NCBI GenBank assembly: GCA_003225055.1
Contig: QIAU01000130.1
Coordinates: 61,384 to 125,383 of the forward strand
Direction of reading: 5' to 3'
Length of the DNA: 64,000 bases
Source of the DNA: Acidobacteriota bacterium
GTDB taxonomy: Bacteria; Acidobacteriota; Terriglobia; Terriglobales; Acidobacteriaceae
Both the position numbers and the translations under genes were made by a program. Every line of letters starts with the position of its first letter. Position 1 is the first letter of the stretch. The notes under the pieces are model-generated. The model saw only the letters and a list, made by a program, of their open reading frames with translations, did no database searches and was not told the origin of the DNA. This document shows positions 34,940 through 43,297 of the stretch, one piece after another.

Positions 34940-35491
34940 ATGCGTCAACTCACGGTTCTGTGTGCGATTCTCCTGTTTTCGGCTTTGGCTTTGGGCCAGG
35001 CTCCAGGTAGAGGCATTGCGGGCTATTGTCCTTATGGTTGCGGGCCGTACATCCCGCTGGTCACAACGCCGATGATTTCGCTGGACACGGTCTCAACGAC
35101 ACCGGCAGGGGCAAGGAATGCGACCGGCGGACTAGTTGCCGGCGCCACCGATTCCACGCTGTCCCAGAGCAACGGATCGCCCGATTCGGTCTACACCCAG
35201 CCCGTGTGGTACGCAGGAGGCACAACTCCCAAAATCGGCCCGGCTGTGCGCACCCGCCCGATCGCCAGGCCAGTTCACCTCGAGCGTGAAGTTGAGCGGA
35301 TGAAGGGCGAGGGCGAACGGCCCGCCTGGCGGTACTTCGCCCCATCTGAAACCGCCAGCGCGACCGAAGCCATGGCCGGCGCAAGAGGCGCGAAAAAGGC
35401 CACCCGCACCTACACCCATCAAGATGTCGAACGCCAGAACCAGAAGAACGGCGAGTTTAAGTACGACGGCAAGGCGGGGAAGATTCAGTAG
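34940..35491 (+). CDS. Small secreted protein of unknown function
   Basis: This encodes 183 residues. TAGGAGGCGGT directly precedes the ATG, and a signal peptide is clear (MRQLTVLCAILLFSALALG, then QAPG). The mature part begins with a Cys-Tyr motif (GYCPYGCGPYIPL) and is followed by a Ser/Thr/Ala-rich region, a conserved-looking WYAGGTTPKIGPAVRTRP and a basic C-terminus (HQDVERQNQKNGEFKYDGK). No known domain is seen. It stands alone between two gene-poor stretches. It may be a periplasmic or surface protein. The strong ribosome site and signal peptide make it a real gene, but no function can be given. Confidence 0.8.
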   Translation: MRQLTVLCAILLFSALALGQAPGRGIAGYCPYGCGPYIPLVTTPMISLDTVSTTPAGARNATGGLVAGATDSTLSQSNGSPDSVYTQPVWYAGGTTPKIGPAVRTRPIARPVHLEREVERMKGEGERPAWRYFAPSETASATEAMAGARGAKKATRTYTHQDVERQNQKNGEFKYDGKAGKIQ

Positions 35492-35502
35492 GCTCCATTC
35501 TC

Positions 35503-35537
35503 GGCTTTGGGCTCTAAGCTCGGGGCTTTGGGCTTCC
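35503..35537. repeat. Heptamer tandem repeat, 5 units
   Basis: Units GGCTTTG, GGCTCTA, AGCTCGG, GGCTTTG and GGCTTCC begin 12 bp after the stop of the secreted-protein gene. The period is 7 bp, as at 682, 24281, 39454 and 51932. Confidence 0.75.
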
Positions 35538-35548
35538 TTAATGTTAGT

Positions 35549-35657
35549 GTCCTCATCCCGTCAAACCGGCGTCAGCCGGTGAAGGATCTCGCGGGCCGAG
35601 CCTCACGGTTTATACGCGAGCCCCTTCGCAGCCTGAAGGGCTGGGCAGGATGACGAC
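35549..35657. repeat. Intergenic palindromic repeat with inverted ends
   Basis: The 109-bp block is bounded by GTCCTCATCC and GGATGACGAC, which are inverted repeats with one mismatch. Inside are a perfect hairpin, ACCGGC-GTCA-GCCGGT, and the phrase GAAGGATCTCGC. The layout (gtcatc...gaaggatct...gatgac) resembles the repeat at 56229-56309 and the dispersed 'SEAKDL' repeats of Acidobacteria. Confidence 0.6.
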
Positions 35658-35748
35658 ATCTTTGGCAAGCTGAAGGCCCCAAGCTAGTAGCTCCCCTGCC
35701 AATCTGCTATCTTCTACACTTCGTATTCCGCTCTCCAGAAAACTTCGC

Positions 35749-37032
35749 ATGCCTGACCCTGCGCCTGCGCAACCCTCGCGGCTCTATCGCTGGATCGTGC
35801 TGGTCTTCGTGAGCCTGGCGATGTTCGGCAATTACTACTTCTACGACGTACTGAGTCCTCTGGCGGACGTTCTCAAGAGGCAACTGGACTTCTCCGATTC
35901 CAACATTGGCTTGTTGAATTCGTTCTACAGCATTGCGCCCATCGCGACCGTGCTGATCGGGGGCTTCATTATCGATCGCGTTGGCGCCCGCAAAGCTCTC
36001 CTGCTGTTCGGAGTGATTTGCCTGATGGGAGCGATCGTGACCGCCGCAACTCCCTTGTTCTGGGTTATGGCCACCGGCCGGCTGATTTTTGGCATGGGCG
36101 CCGAGTCCCTGATTGTGGCCGTAACCACGGCTATTGCAAAGTGGTTCCGGGGCAAGGAACTGAGTTTTGCGTTCGGTATCAACCTGACGATTACGCGGAT
36201 GGGGACCTGGCTCGCGCAAAACTCTCCCACTTGGGCCAAGTCAGCCTATGCCAGCTGGCAAACACCCTGGCTCATCGGAGTTGGCTTTGTCGCTTTGTGT
36301 GTGATTGGACCGATCTTCTACTGGATCCTGGAGGTTCGGGCGGAGCGGCGCTATGAACTCGGCCATGCCGCCCAAACCGATAAGATCGTGGTCAGGGACA
36401 TCCTTAAGTTTGGTGTCTCCTATTGGTACCTGGTGGCCCTGTGTGCCATTTTTTACTCGGCGATTTTTCCCTTCGAGACCTTTGCCGTCAAATTCTTCAT
36501 CGAAGCGCATCACACCAGTCGCGAGTTGGGCGGGTTCATCCTCAGTATTCTGACCTTCTTCACCATGTTCGGCACCCCGGCGTTTGGGCTGCTTACGGAC
36601 AAGTTCGGCAAGCGCGCCCTGCTGATGACTCTTGGCTCTTTGCTGCTAATTCCCTCCTTCCTCATCATGGCTTACAGCAATATCACTCTATACGTGCCGA
36701 TGTCGATGATGGGGCTGGCCTTCTCGCTGGTGCCCGCCATTATTTGGCCTTCCGTCGCGTACATCGTTGACGAGAAAACGCTGGGCACGGCCTATGGATT
36801 GATGACCATGGTCCAGAACATCGGGATGGCCAGCTTTAACTGGGTTCTGGGCTGGGCGAATGACCGTTCTCTGGCTGGGCCGGCCCGGCCGGCCGGGTAT
36901 CACCTGATGCTCCAAATCCTGACCGGACTCGGCGCCGTGGCATTCATCTTTGCCTTCCTGCTCCGACAGCGCGAAACTGGCCCCCAGGGTCATGGGTTAG
37001 AGACTATAACGACCGCTACCTCGGCGGCCTAG
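35749..37032 (+). CDS. Major facilitator superfamily transporter
   Basis: This encodes 427 residues with 12 predicted helices. The MFS motif A is present after helix 2 (GGFIIDRVGARKALLLFG), with its counterpart after helix 8 (GLLTDKFGKRALLMTLG). The order is N-terminal IVLVFVSLAMFGNYYFYDVL, a central loop rich in charges (EVRAERRYELGHAAQTDK), and a short C-terminus. Overall it resembles the MFSD1/nitrate-sugar-type branch of MFS carriers, but the substrate cannot be predicted. It sits in the inner membrane and probably exchanges or symports a small solute. No ribosome site of note precedes the ATG, and no regulator is adjacent. Confidence 0.9.
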   Translation: MPDPAPAQPSRLYRWIVLVFVSLAMFGNYYFYDVLSPLADVLKRQLDFSDSNIGLLNSFYSIAPIATVLIGGFIIDRVGARKALLLFGVICLMGAIVTAATPLFWVMATGRLIFGMGAESLIVAVTTAIAKWFRGKELSFAFGINLTITRMGTWLAQNSPTWAKSAYASWQTPWLIGVGFVALCVIGPIFYWILEVRAERRYELGHAAQTDKIVVRDILKFGVSYWYLVALCAIFYSAIFPFETFAVKFFIEAHHTSRELGGFILSILTFFTMFGTPAFGLLTDKFGKRALLMTLGSLLLIPSFLIMAYSNITLYVPMSMMGLAFSLVPAIIWPSVAYIVDEKTLGTAYGLMTMVQNIGMASFNWVLGWANDRSLAGPARPAGYHLMLQILTGLGAVAFIFAFLLRQRETGPQGHGLETITTATSAA

Positions 37033-37137
37033 ATTTGCCAGGTTGACGGGGCCGGGTAGGCCCTTTAGGCTGCTAGAGGAAAGCAAGATTTGTTGGTTTT
37101 GGGCGCGGGGGGCCTAGATAAAAGGCGTGTGTTGTTC

Positions 37138-37851
37138 ATGTTAACTGGAGCTTCAAAGTCCTTTCGGGCACTGCCAAAGGCGACCTGCAAGCCGTACAAC
37201 AAAAAGCTACTTAGCCGCATCCGATTAAGTGCGGCCGGGAAAGGCAATTTGGCCGGCGCAAGCAAAAAACAGGGCGAGCAGCTTTCCGAAGCAGAGGCAA
37301 TTGAGCGGGCCAAGTCAGGGGATGCCGAGGCTTTCGAGGTTTTGTATAACCTCCATAAGCGGCGTGTTTATTCGTTGTGTCTGCGCATGACGACCAACAC
37401 CGCCGAAGCCGAGGACCTGACTCAAGAAGCGTTCCTGCAACTGTTCCGTAAGATTGGAACTTTCCGCGGGGAGTCAGCCTTCTCGACTTGGCTGCATCGG
37501 ATGGCGGTGAACGTGGTACTGATGCGTCTCCGCAAGAAGGGTCTGCAGTTGGTTCCCATCGAGGAAACCGTGGAGACCGAGGAGGAAGCGCCCAAGAAAG
37601 AGCTGGGCGGGCAGGACCCGATCCTGGCCGGTTCGATCGACCGGCTGCAGATGCAAAAAGCAGTGGACAGCCTGCCGCCCGGTTATCGTACGATTTTCGT
37701 GCTCCATGATGTAGAAGGCTACGAGCACAACGAGATTGCCGAGATCGTGGGTTGTTCGATCGGCAACAGCAAGTCACAGTTGCATAAAGCCCGCATGAAA
37801 TTGCGGGACCTCCTGAAGACGAGCAGAACCGAAAAGGTCAACCGGCCGTAA
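37138..37851 (+). CDS. ECF-type RNA polymerase sigma factor
   Basis: This encodes about 237 residues from the ATG at 37138. A TTG at 37090 in the same frame is possible. The first 55 residues are basic and unlike the core family. Region 2 is typical ([51 protein letters not shown]) and region 4 has [25 protein letters not shown] and a helix-turn-helix at [18 protein letters not shown]. It directs RNA polymerase to a stress or envelope regulon. The next gene, 45 bp downstream, encodes a zinc-finger anti-sigma factor, its likely antagonist. A DUF4097 protein follows. Confidence 0.93.
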   Translation: MLTGASKSFRALPKATCKPYNKKLLSRIRLSAAGKGNLAGASKKQGEQLSEAEAIERAKSGDAEAFEVLYNLHKRRVYSLCLRMTTNTAEAEDLTQEAFLQLFRKIGTFRGESAFSTWLHRMAVNVVLMRLRKKGLQLVPIEETVETEEEAPKKELGGQDPILAGSIDRLQMQKAVDSLPPGYRTIFVLHDVEGYEHNEIAEIVGCSIGNSKSQLHKARMKLRDLLKTSRTEKVNRP

Positions 37852-37896
37852 GGGAGTGGAAGCGGTACAAGTTGCGGTATCGGGGAGAGAGGATCG

Positions 37897-38520
37897 ATGA
37901 CGTGCACTGATTTCCAAAATAAGCTTCCGGACATGATTGATGGAGAGGCTGCCGGCGAACACGCGGCCCATTTGAAGGCATGCGCCGTCTGTTCGGATCT
38001 GGTAGCAGATTTGCGGGCAATTTCGACCGGCGCCAAAGTCTTGTGCGCAGCCGACGAGCCCAGCCCGCGGGTGTGGGCCAACATTCAACGCGCTCTGGAA
38101 GTGGAAGGACTGGTACGCACCCCCCGGCAGGCGGGGGGTGTTCTAATCCCGGCGCGAAGGCACTGGGCTCCCGCCTGGCTGGTCGCAGTAGCTGCCTTGG
38201 GGCTGGTGGGTTTCGGCATTCTCATCTACCAGAACCGCTCCGCCCAGCCCATTCCGGTGGCCAAAGAAACTCCCGCCATCACGACCGTAGCCACTGAGCC
38301 CGCGGCGGTTGCCGACGATGATCAACAAATCCTTGCCCAGTTGTCGCCGGCCATGCGAACTACCTACGAAAACAACTTGAAGGACGTGAACGCTTTCATC
38401 AAGGACGCCGAGGAGAGCCTGGCCCAGAATCCCAATGACGAAGAGGCTCGGCATTTCCTGATGGACGCTTATCAGCAAAAAGCGACGGTATACGAACTGG
38501 CGATGGACCGCACGCAGTGA
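37897..38520 (+). CDS. Zinc-finger (ZAS-type) transmembrane anti-sigma factor
   Basis: This encodes 207 residues. The N-terminal cytoplasmic part carries the ZAS metal motif (C3 then HLKACAVC, i.e. HxxxCxxC), followed by LVADLRAISTG. A single transmembrane helix is at about residues 89-108 (APAWLVAVAALGLVGFGILI). The periplasmic part is Glu/Asp-rich and helical (AMRTTYENNLKDVNAFIKDAEE, with ARHFLMDAYQQKATVYELAM). It should hold the upstream ECF sigma factor at the membrane and release it on an envelope signal. GGAG lies upstream of the ATG (gagaggatcgATG). The DUF4097 gene follows closely, so the three probably form one transcription unit. Confidence 0.92.
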   Translation: MTCTDFQNKLPDMIDGEAAGEHAAHLKACAVCSDLVADLRAISTGAKVLCAADEPSPRVWANIQRALEVEGLVRTPRQAGGVLIPARRHWAPAWLVAVAALGLVGFGILIYQNRSAQPIPVAKETPAITTVATEPAAVADDDQQILAQLSPAMRTTYENNLKDVNAFIKDAEESLAQNPNDEEARHFLMDAYQQKATVYELAMDRTQ

Positions 38521-38559
38521 CACATGCGCTTGCGGCGAAGGAGAAAGAGAAGGGCTCTT

Positions 38560-39408
38560 ATGTCAAGCAGGCAGCGCGTGGGAGCAGTGGCGGTCGTGAT
38601 GATCGCCTGTGCCATCGCCGTTTCCGCCAGTGAGAAGAAGGAATTCAATTACACCGTCGGCCCCAAAGCCAGCATCACCATTAACAATCAATTCGGCCCG
38701 GTTTCCGTGAAGCCATCCACCGCTAACCAGGTGATCGTCACCGCCATTCTCCAATCCAACAAGGTGGAGGTCGATGACAGCAAGATCGGCGACCGGGTGG
38801 AGCTGAAATCGCATCTTCTACCAGGAGCCAGCCCGGACAATGCTCGCGTCGAATATGAGGTGCTGGTACCCGCCGATGCCAGCGTCTCGATGCACTCGAC
38901 CAATGGGCCTCTGCGGGCTGAGCAACTGCACGGTGATTTAACCCTGGAAGGCGACACCGCCACGATGGAAGTTCACGACGTGAGCGATTCTCATGTCCAC
39001 GTAAACAGCTTGAACGGGCCTATTACTCTAACCAATATCCACAATGGCCACGTTGAGATCAGCTCGGTAGGCGGCGAGGTTGTGCTGAACTCCGTTAGCG
39101 GCCCTCTGGTATCAGTTACTTCGACCAGCGGCAAGATTCATTATGACGGCGATTTCGGCACCGGCGGCGATTACAAGCTGACCAGCCACACCGGCGACAT
39201 CGAGGCTATTATCCCGGCGGACGCTTCCTTCGATGTCATAGCCAAGTCCATGCGCGGCGACGTCCAGAATGACTTCCCGCTTCAGCCCAAGAAACACATC
39301 ACTTTCGTCCCGGAGAAGGGACGTTCTTTTGTAGGTACGGCCGGTAAGGCCGCCTCTTCCGTTCTGCTCCGAACGGTCAGTGGTAAAATCCGCCTCAAGA
39401 AACGCTGA
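38560..39408 (+). CDS. DUF4097-family exported beta-helical protein
   Basis: This encodes about 282 residues from the ATG at 38560 (AAGGG at 6 bp). The frame also opens at 38524 with an Arg-rich leader. A signal peptide (GAVAVVMIACAIAVSASE) is followed by beta-strand repeats of the DUF4097/putative-adhesin type: SITINNQFGPVSVKPS, HSTNGPLRAEQLHGDLTLEG, VNSLNGPITLTNIHNG, SVGGEVVLNSVSGPLVSVTS and SKSMRGDVQNDF-like turns, ending LRTVSGKIRLKKR. It probably lies in the periplasm or at the surface. It is the third gene of the sigma/anti-sigma cluster, so it may be a target or sensor of that system. Function is not established for the family. Confidence 0.85.
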   Translation: MSSRQRVGAVAVVMIACAIAVSASEKKEFNYTVGPKASITINNQFGPVSVKPSTANQVIVTAILQSNKVEVDDSKIGDRVELKSHLLPGASPDNARVEYEVLVPADASVSMHSTNGPLRAEQLHGDLTLEGDTATMEVHDVSDSHVHVNSLNGPITLTNIHNGHVEISSVGGEVVLNSVSGPLVSVTSTSGKIHYDGDFGTGGDYKLTSHTGDIEAIIPADASFDVIAKSMRGDVQNDFPLQPKKHITFVPEKGRSFVGTAGKAASSVLLRTVSGKIRLKKR

Positions 39409-39453
39409 TAAAACTGAATATCGGGGCCGGTTTCATCACCGCTAGCTTTGGTT

Positions 39454-39481
39454 AGTTCTCGGTTCTCAGTTCTGGGTTGAA
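39454..39481. repeat. Heptamer tandem repeat, 4 units
   Basis: Units AGTTCTC, GGTTCTC, AGTTCTG and GGTTGAA follow the stop of the DUF4097 gene. The period is 7 bp. Confidence 0.7.
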
Positions 39482-39589
39482 ATCTCCCGATCGCGCTCTC
39501 CCCTGAGACGGGTTGGGAGGGCCGGGCTTTCAGCCGAGCCGCCAGCCGCAGGGGGAACGCGTGAGGCTTAAGCCGCTGTCTCCCGGGAT

Positions 39590-40156
39590 ATGAGCAAGAC
39601 ACCATCACTCCGCCGGTCTAATAAGCCGTTCCGTGCTCTGGTTCTCGTCGGCTTCATGGGTTCCGGCAAGACTAGGGTTGGCCAGGTTCTAAGCCGACGG
39701 CTGGGGTGGGATTTCCTGGACCTCGACGCCCGCGTCGAGGCCCGCCAGGGCTCGACCATCGCGGAAATCTTTCGTAACCTTGGAGAAACCGGTTTTCGGC
39801 AAGCCGAACGCGAAGCGCTGCTAGAGTTAATAAGGGAGATGAAAGCCTCCCCTGCGGTTGCGGCCCTTGGCGGAGGCGCCTTCGTACAACCGGAGAATTT
39901 ACGCCTGCTGGAAGCTTCAGGAGTGCCCGCCGTTTTCCTGGATGCTCCCGTGGAAGAACTCTGGGAACGGTGCCGGCTGGAAAAACACCGGCCCTTAGCC
40001 CAGAACCTGAACCAATTCCGGCAATTGCATGAAAGCCGAAGGCCGCTTTACATGAAAGCAGCCCTGCGCATCGAAACCAGCGGCAAAGACGCGGACACGA
40101 TTGCGGACGAGATAGCGGCGCAGCTAGAGCTCACCTGCGCGCGGAAGGAGAAGTGA
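39590..40156 (+). CDS. aroK: Shikimate kinase
   Basis: This encodes 188 residues. The P-loop is VGFMGSGKTRVGQVLSRRL, the second strand carries FLDLDARVEARQGSTIAEIF (shikimate-binding Asp and Walker-B-like Asp), and GETGFRQAEREAL and ALGGGAFVQPENL complete the substrate pocket. The lid contains RPLAQNLNQFRQLHESRRPLY. It phosphorylates shikimate at C3 with ATP in the chorismate pathway. Length and motifs are standard. Its stop is one base before the GTG of the next gene, whose ribosome site lies inside aroK, so the two are co-transcribed. Confidence 0.95.
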   Translation: MSKTPSLRRSNKPFRALVLVGFMGSGKTRVGQVLSRRLGWDFLDLDARVEARQGSTIAEIFRNLGETGFRQAEREALLELIREMKASPAVAALGGGAFVQPENLRLLEASGVPAVFLDAPVEELWERCRLEKHRPLAQNLNQFRQLHESRRPLYMKAALRIETSGKDADTIADEIAAQLELTCARKEK

Positions 40157-40157
40157 G

Positions 40158-40904
40158 GTGAAGTTGAGGAGGGCAGTGTTGTTGGGCGTAGGTTCGCTGC
40201 TGGTCGCATCGGCCGGTTCTGTCGAAGCCAGCAAAGAACCGGCTGGCCAGACGATCGATTCCGGTGCGCTGGTGGTATATGTGAACGGCCAGCGCGTGGC
40301 CGACGAGAGCTTCACCATCGTGCAAACTACCACCGGAAGCGTTATCAATTCACAATTGCGGGAAGAGGGCAGTGGCAATAAGGCTACTCAGACTTCCCAG
40401 ATGCAGTTAACATCGGCCGGAGAATTGATCCGCTACGAATGGCACGAACTGAGCCCGAACAGGACTGAACTAGAACTGCTGCCCAACGATCAGTTTTTGA
40501 CCGAGCGGGTAACCGTCAACCCCGGCGAGAAGCCGACCGAACAGCCTTTCCTGCTCCCCACTTCCACGGTGGTGCTGGACAACAATTTCTTCATCCATCG
40601 TGAACTGCTGGTCTGGCGCTACCTGGCCCAGAACTGCAAAGCGGACCCTGGCCAACCGCTCCGGTGCACCTCAGGCCCGACCTCCTTCGGAGCTGTCGTG
40701 CCTCAGGATCGCCTGTCCATGCGGGTCAGCCTGGAGCCGGTCGGTCGCGAGAAGGTGCAGATCAAGGGCGCGGTACGCGAGTTGCCTCGTTTTGCTCTCA
40801 AGTTCGAAGGCGGGGAATGGGCCTTGTGGCTGGATGATCAGGACCACTACAAAATCGTGAAGATTTCCATCCCCAGCGAAAAAACCGAGGTCGTCCGGGA
40901 TTAA
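40158..40904 (+). CDS. Exported protein of unknown function downstream of aroK
   Basis: This encodes 248 residues starting at a GTG with GGAG at 7 bp inside the end of aroK. A signal peptide is likely (KLRRAVLLGVGSLLVASAGS). The mature part is beta-rich, e.g. ALVVYVNGQRVADESFTIVQ, LTSAGELIRYEWHELSPN, STVVLDNNFFIHRELLVWRY, then a pair of Cys (NCKADPGQPLRCTS) and KFEGGEWALWLDDQDHYKIVKI. It looks like a periplasmic or surface protein, but I cannot assign a domain. It is transcribed between aroK and the AI-2E-type permease. Real gene, unknown function. Confidence 0.8.
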   Translation: MKLRRAVLLGVGSLLVASAGSVEASKEPAGQTIDSGALVVYVNGQRVADESFTIVQTTTGSVINSQLREEGSGNKATQTSQMQLTSAGELIRYEWHELSPNRTELELLPNDQFLTERVTVNPGEKPTEQPFLLPTSTVVLDNNFFIHRELLVWRYLAQNCKADPGQPLRCTSGPTSFGAVVPQDRLSMRVSLEPVGREKVQIKGAVRELPRFALKFEGGEWALWLDDQDHYKIVKISIPSEKTEVVRD

Positions 40905-40943
40905 GATGGACGAGTGCGGCAGTCCTAGCAAGGAGAGCTGTCT

Positions 40944-42035
40944 TTGGTCCTGATCGACACTCGGACCGCGCGTGGTTTGTTCACCGCGTTGCTTTTCGCT
41001 GTGGGCATCGGCTTCCTCTATGCCGCCCGCCATACTCTGGTTGCATTTCTGTTTGCCATCTTCTTCGCCTACCTGGTCGATCCGCTGGTTTCTAATCTGG
41101 AAAAATTAGTCAAAGGCCGGGGCCGCGCCATTGCCATCATTTACCTGCTCCTTCTCATTCTTGTGGGTATCTTCTTCTCCTTCGTGGGTCCCAGGATCGG
41201 TCACGAAGGCGCCAAGCTTGGCCAGTCCATGCCTACCTTGCTGGGAAAAGTGAGTTCGGGAGAAATCGTGGAAGAGATTGGCCTAGAGCGCCACTGGACT
41301 CTTAACACCCAGCAGCAGCTAAAAGAATATCTGATTGACCACAGTGCGCAGATCAAGAGCGTCGCCCAGCGGGTTGGACTGCGGATGGCCGAGGTCGCGC
41401 AGAATGCCTGGCTTCTGCTTCTAATTCCCATCCTTGCCGCGTTCTTTCTCAAAGATGGTCGAGCGTTTAGCGATGCCTTTCTCAGGTTCGTTCACAGTAA
41501 GCCCAAGCGCGAGTTTATGGAAGGCGTAATCGCCGACATGAACCAGATGCTGGCTCATTTCATCCGCGCGCAGTTGACTTTGGCGGCGCTGTCTCTGGTG
41601 TTCTACACCAGCCTTCTCGGAATCATGCGTGTACCCTACGCGCTGGTTCTAGGGACGGCGGGTGGCGTGATGGAGTTCATCCCGGTTGTGGGACCGCTGG
41701 TGGCGGCGCTGCTGATTGTTGGCGTCGCTGTACTGATGACTTACAAGCACTGGCTCATTCTGGGCCTTTTGCTGGGCGTGTGGCGTCTGATCCAGGACTA
41801 CGTAATCTCTCCTCGAGTCATGGGTGAAAAAATGGAACTGCACCCCCTGGCCGCGGTCTTTGGGGTGCTGGCGGGCGGGGAGATTGCGGGCGTGCTGGGT
41901 GTCTATCTCTCGATCCCGATTATGGCCAGCCTGCGCATTGTCTGGCGACGCTGGCAGCTCTATTCCGAGAAGAAGCGCTTTGGTCCTTTGAATGAATACG
42001 CATTTGGCAGCGGCGAGTTCCCGCCGAGAGGTTAG
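40944..42035 (+). CDS. AI-2E/PerM-family multi-pass transporter
   Basis: This encodes 363 residues. It starts at TTG 40944 with AGGAG about 8 bp upstream. Helices near the N-terminus (LFTALLFAVGIGFLYAA, LVAFLFAIFFAYLVDPLV, AIAIIYLLLLILVGIFFSF) are followed by an amphipathic region and the characteristic C-terminal block: RAQLTLAALSLVFYTSLLGI, GVMEFIPVVGPLVAALLIV, LGVWRLIQDYVISPRVMGEKMELHPLAAVFGVLAGGEI (the P-V-I-P...LHP signature). The family includes the TqsA/YdgG autoinducer-2 exporter and Na+/H+ antiporters, so the substrate is not known. It sits in the inner membrane. Neighbours give no hint. Confidence 0.9.
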   Translation: MVLIDTRTARGLFTALLFAVGIGFLYAARHTLVAFLFAIFFAYLVDPLVSNLEKLVKGRGRAIAIIYLLLLILVGIFFSFVGPRIGHEGAKLGQSMPTLLGKVSSGEIVEEIGLERHWTLNTQQQLKEYLIDHSAQIKSVAQRVGLRMAEVAQNAWLLLLIPILAAFFLKDGRAFSDAFLRFVHSKPKREFMEGVIADMNQMLAHFIRAQLTLAALSLVFYTSLLGIMRVPYALVLGTAGGVMEFIPVVGPLVAALLIVGVAVLMTYKHWLILGLLLGVWRLIQDYVISPRVMGEKMELHPLAAVFGVLAGGEIAGVLGVYLSIPIMASLRIVWRRWQLYSEKKRFGPLNEYAFGSGEFPPRG

Positions 42036-42141
42036 ATAGAAAACCCAGCCTCTCCCCTTTCCCGAGTCATGAATCGGCTGCCTCTGAGCGCCCCTTCCAG
42101 CTGCGGCCAAATCGTGTTGTAAAATCCAATGTTTACTGCCT

Positions 42142-43194
42142 ATGTCCAATAAGACTCCCGTAGGAATCCTGGGCGCTACCGGCATTGTCGGCCAGCGTTT
42201 CATTCAGATGCTGGAGCAGCATCCCTGGTTCGAAGTTGGCTGGCTTGCGGCGTCGGAGCGCTCCGAGGGGCGCCATTATGCGGAAGCTGCTCGCTGGCGC
42301 ATGAAAACGGCATTGCCGGAGCGCGTTGCCAGAATGGTGGTTTCGCCGGCGACCCCGGACGGCGCTCCCCGGGTGATCTTTGCCGCGCTCGACGCAGCCG
42401 CTGCCCATGAGCTCGAGCCACGGTTTGCGGAAGCGGGCTGCGCCGTGATTTCCAACTCAAGCGCGTTGCGCATGAAGCCCGACGTGCCCCTGGTGATTCC
42501 CGAGGTCAATGCCCAGCATGTGAAGCTGATCGACCGTCAGGCCTGGCGGCGGAAATCCGGCGGCTTCGCCGTGACCAATCCTAACTGCTCCGCCATCGGT
42601 TTGGTGTTGGCGCTGGCTCCCCTGGAGCAGCGATTCGGACTGGAAACGGTGATGGTGGTGACCATGCAAGCCGTCAGCGGCGCCGGTTATCCGGGAGTCG
42701 CCTCGCTGGACATTCTCGGCAACGTCATTCCCTACATCGCGAAAGAAGAAGAGAAGATGGAAGAGGAGACCCTGAAACTGCTGGGGCAGCTAAACGGGGC
42801 AGCCATTAAGCCCGCGACTTTTGGGATGAGTGCGCAATGTAACCGCGTGGCGGTGGAAGACGGGCATACCGAATCGGTTTCGGTGAAGCTGACCAAGAGA
42901 GCACAGCCGACAGAAATCATCGCGGCGTGGAACGAGTTTCGCAGTGTGCCGCAGGAACTCAAGCTGCCCAGCGCGCCGGAACGGCCGGTTATTTACCTCA
43001 ATGCCGCGGATCGCCCGCAACCGCGATTTGACGCGGATTCCGGGGCAGGCATGACAGCAACGGTCGGGCGTTTACGGCCGTGCAGCGTGCTCGATTGGAA
43101 ATTCACCGTCCTCTCGCACAACACGATTCGCGGAGCCGCGGGCGCCGCCCTGTTGAATGCCGAACTGCTCAAAGCGCAAGGATATCTCGATTGA
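42142..43194 (+). CDS. asd: Aspartate-semialdehyde dehydrogenase
   Basis: This encodes 350 residues. The NADP-binding start is VGILGATGIVGQRFIQML. The catalytic Cys lies in VTNPNCSAIGLVL, and the catalytic-domain signature TMQAVSGAGYPGVASLDILGNVIPYI is close to the archaeal/fungal-type enzyme. The motif FGMSAQCNRVAV carries a substrate-binding region, and the C-terminus has HNTIRGAAGAALLNAELL. It reduces aspartyl-phosphate to the semialdehyde, the branch point to lysine, threonine and methionine. lysC (aspartate kinase) follows 103 bp downstream on the same strand, a functional pair that makes the first two steps. Confidence 0.95.
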   Translation: MSNKTPVGILGATGIVGQRFIQMLEQHPWFEVGWLAASERSEGRHYAEAARWRMKTALPERVARMVVSPATPDGAPRVIFAALDAAAAHELEPRFAEAGCAVISNSSALRMKPDVPLVIPEVNAQHVKLIDRQAWRRKSGGFAVTNPNCSAIGLVLALAPLEQRFGLETVMVVTMQAVSGAGYPGVASLDILGNVIPYIAKEEEKMEEETLKLLGQLNGAAIKPATFGMSAQCNRVAVEDGHTESVSVKLTKRAQPTEIIAAWNEFRSVPQELKLPSAPERPVIYLNAADRPQPRFDADSGAGMTATVGRLRPCSVLDWKFTVLSHNTIRGAAGAALLNAELLKAQGYLD

Positions 43195-43297
43195 CTCTCC
43201 CGCAGCGGCCGAAGCCGTCTCTCTTTTGGGCCGTGGGGGCGCCTCTGGATAGGGGCCCAGGTCGCGCACACCGCATGTTGCCTGAGGTTAAGCCGAC

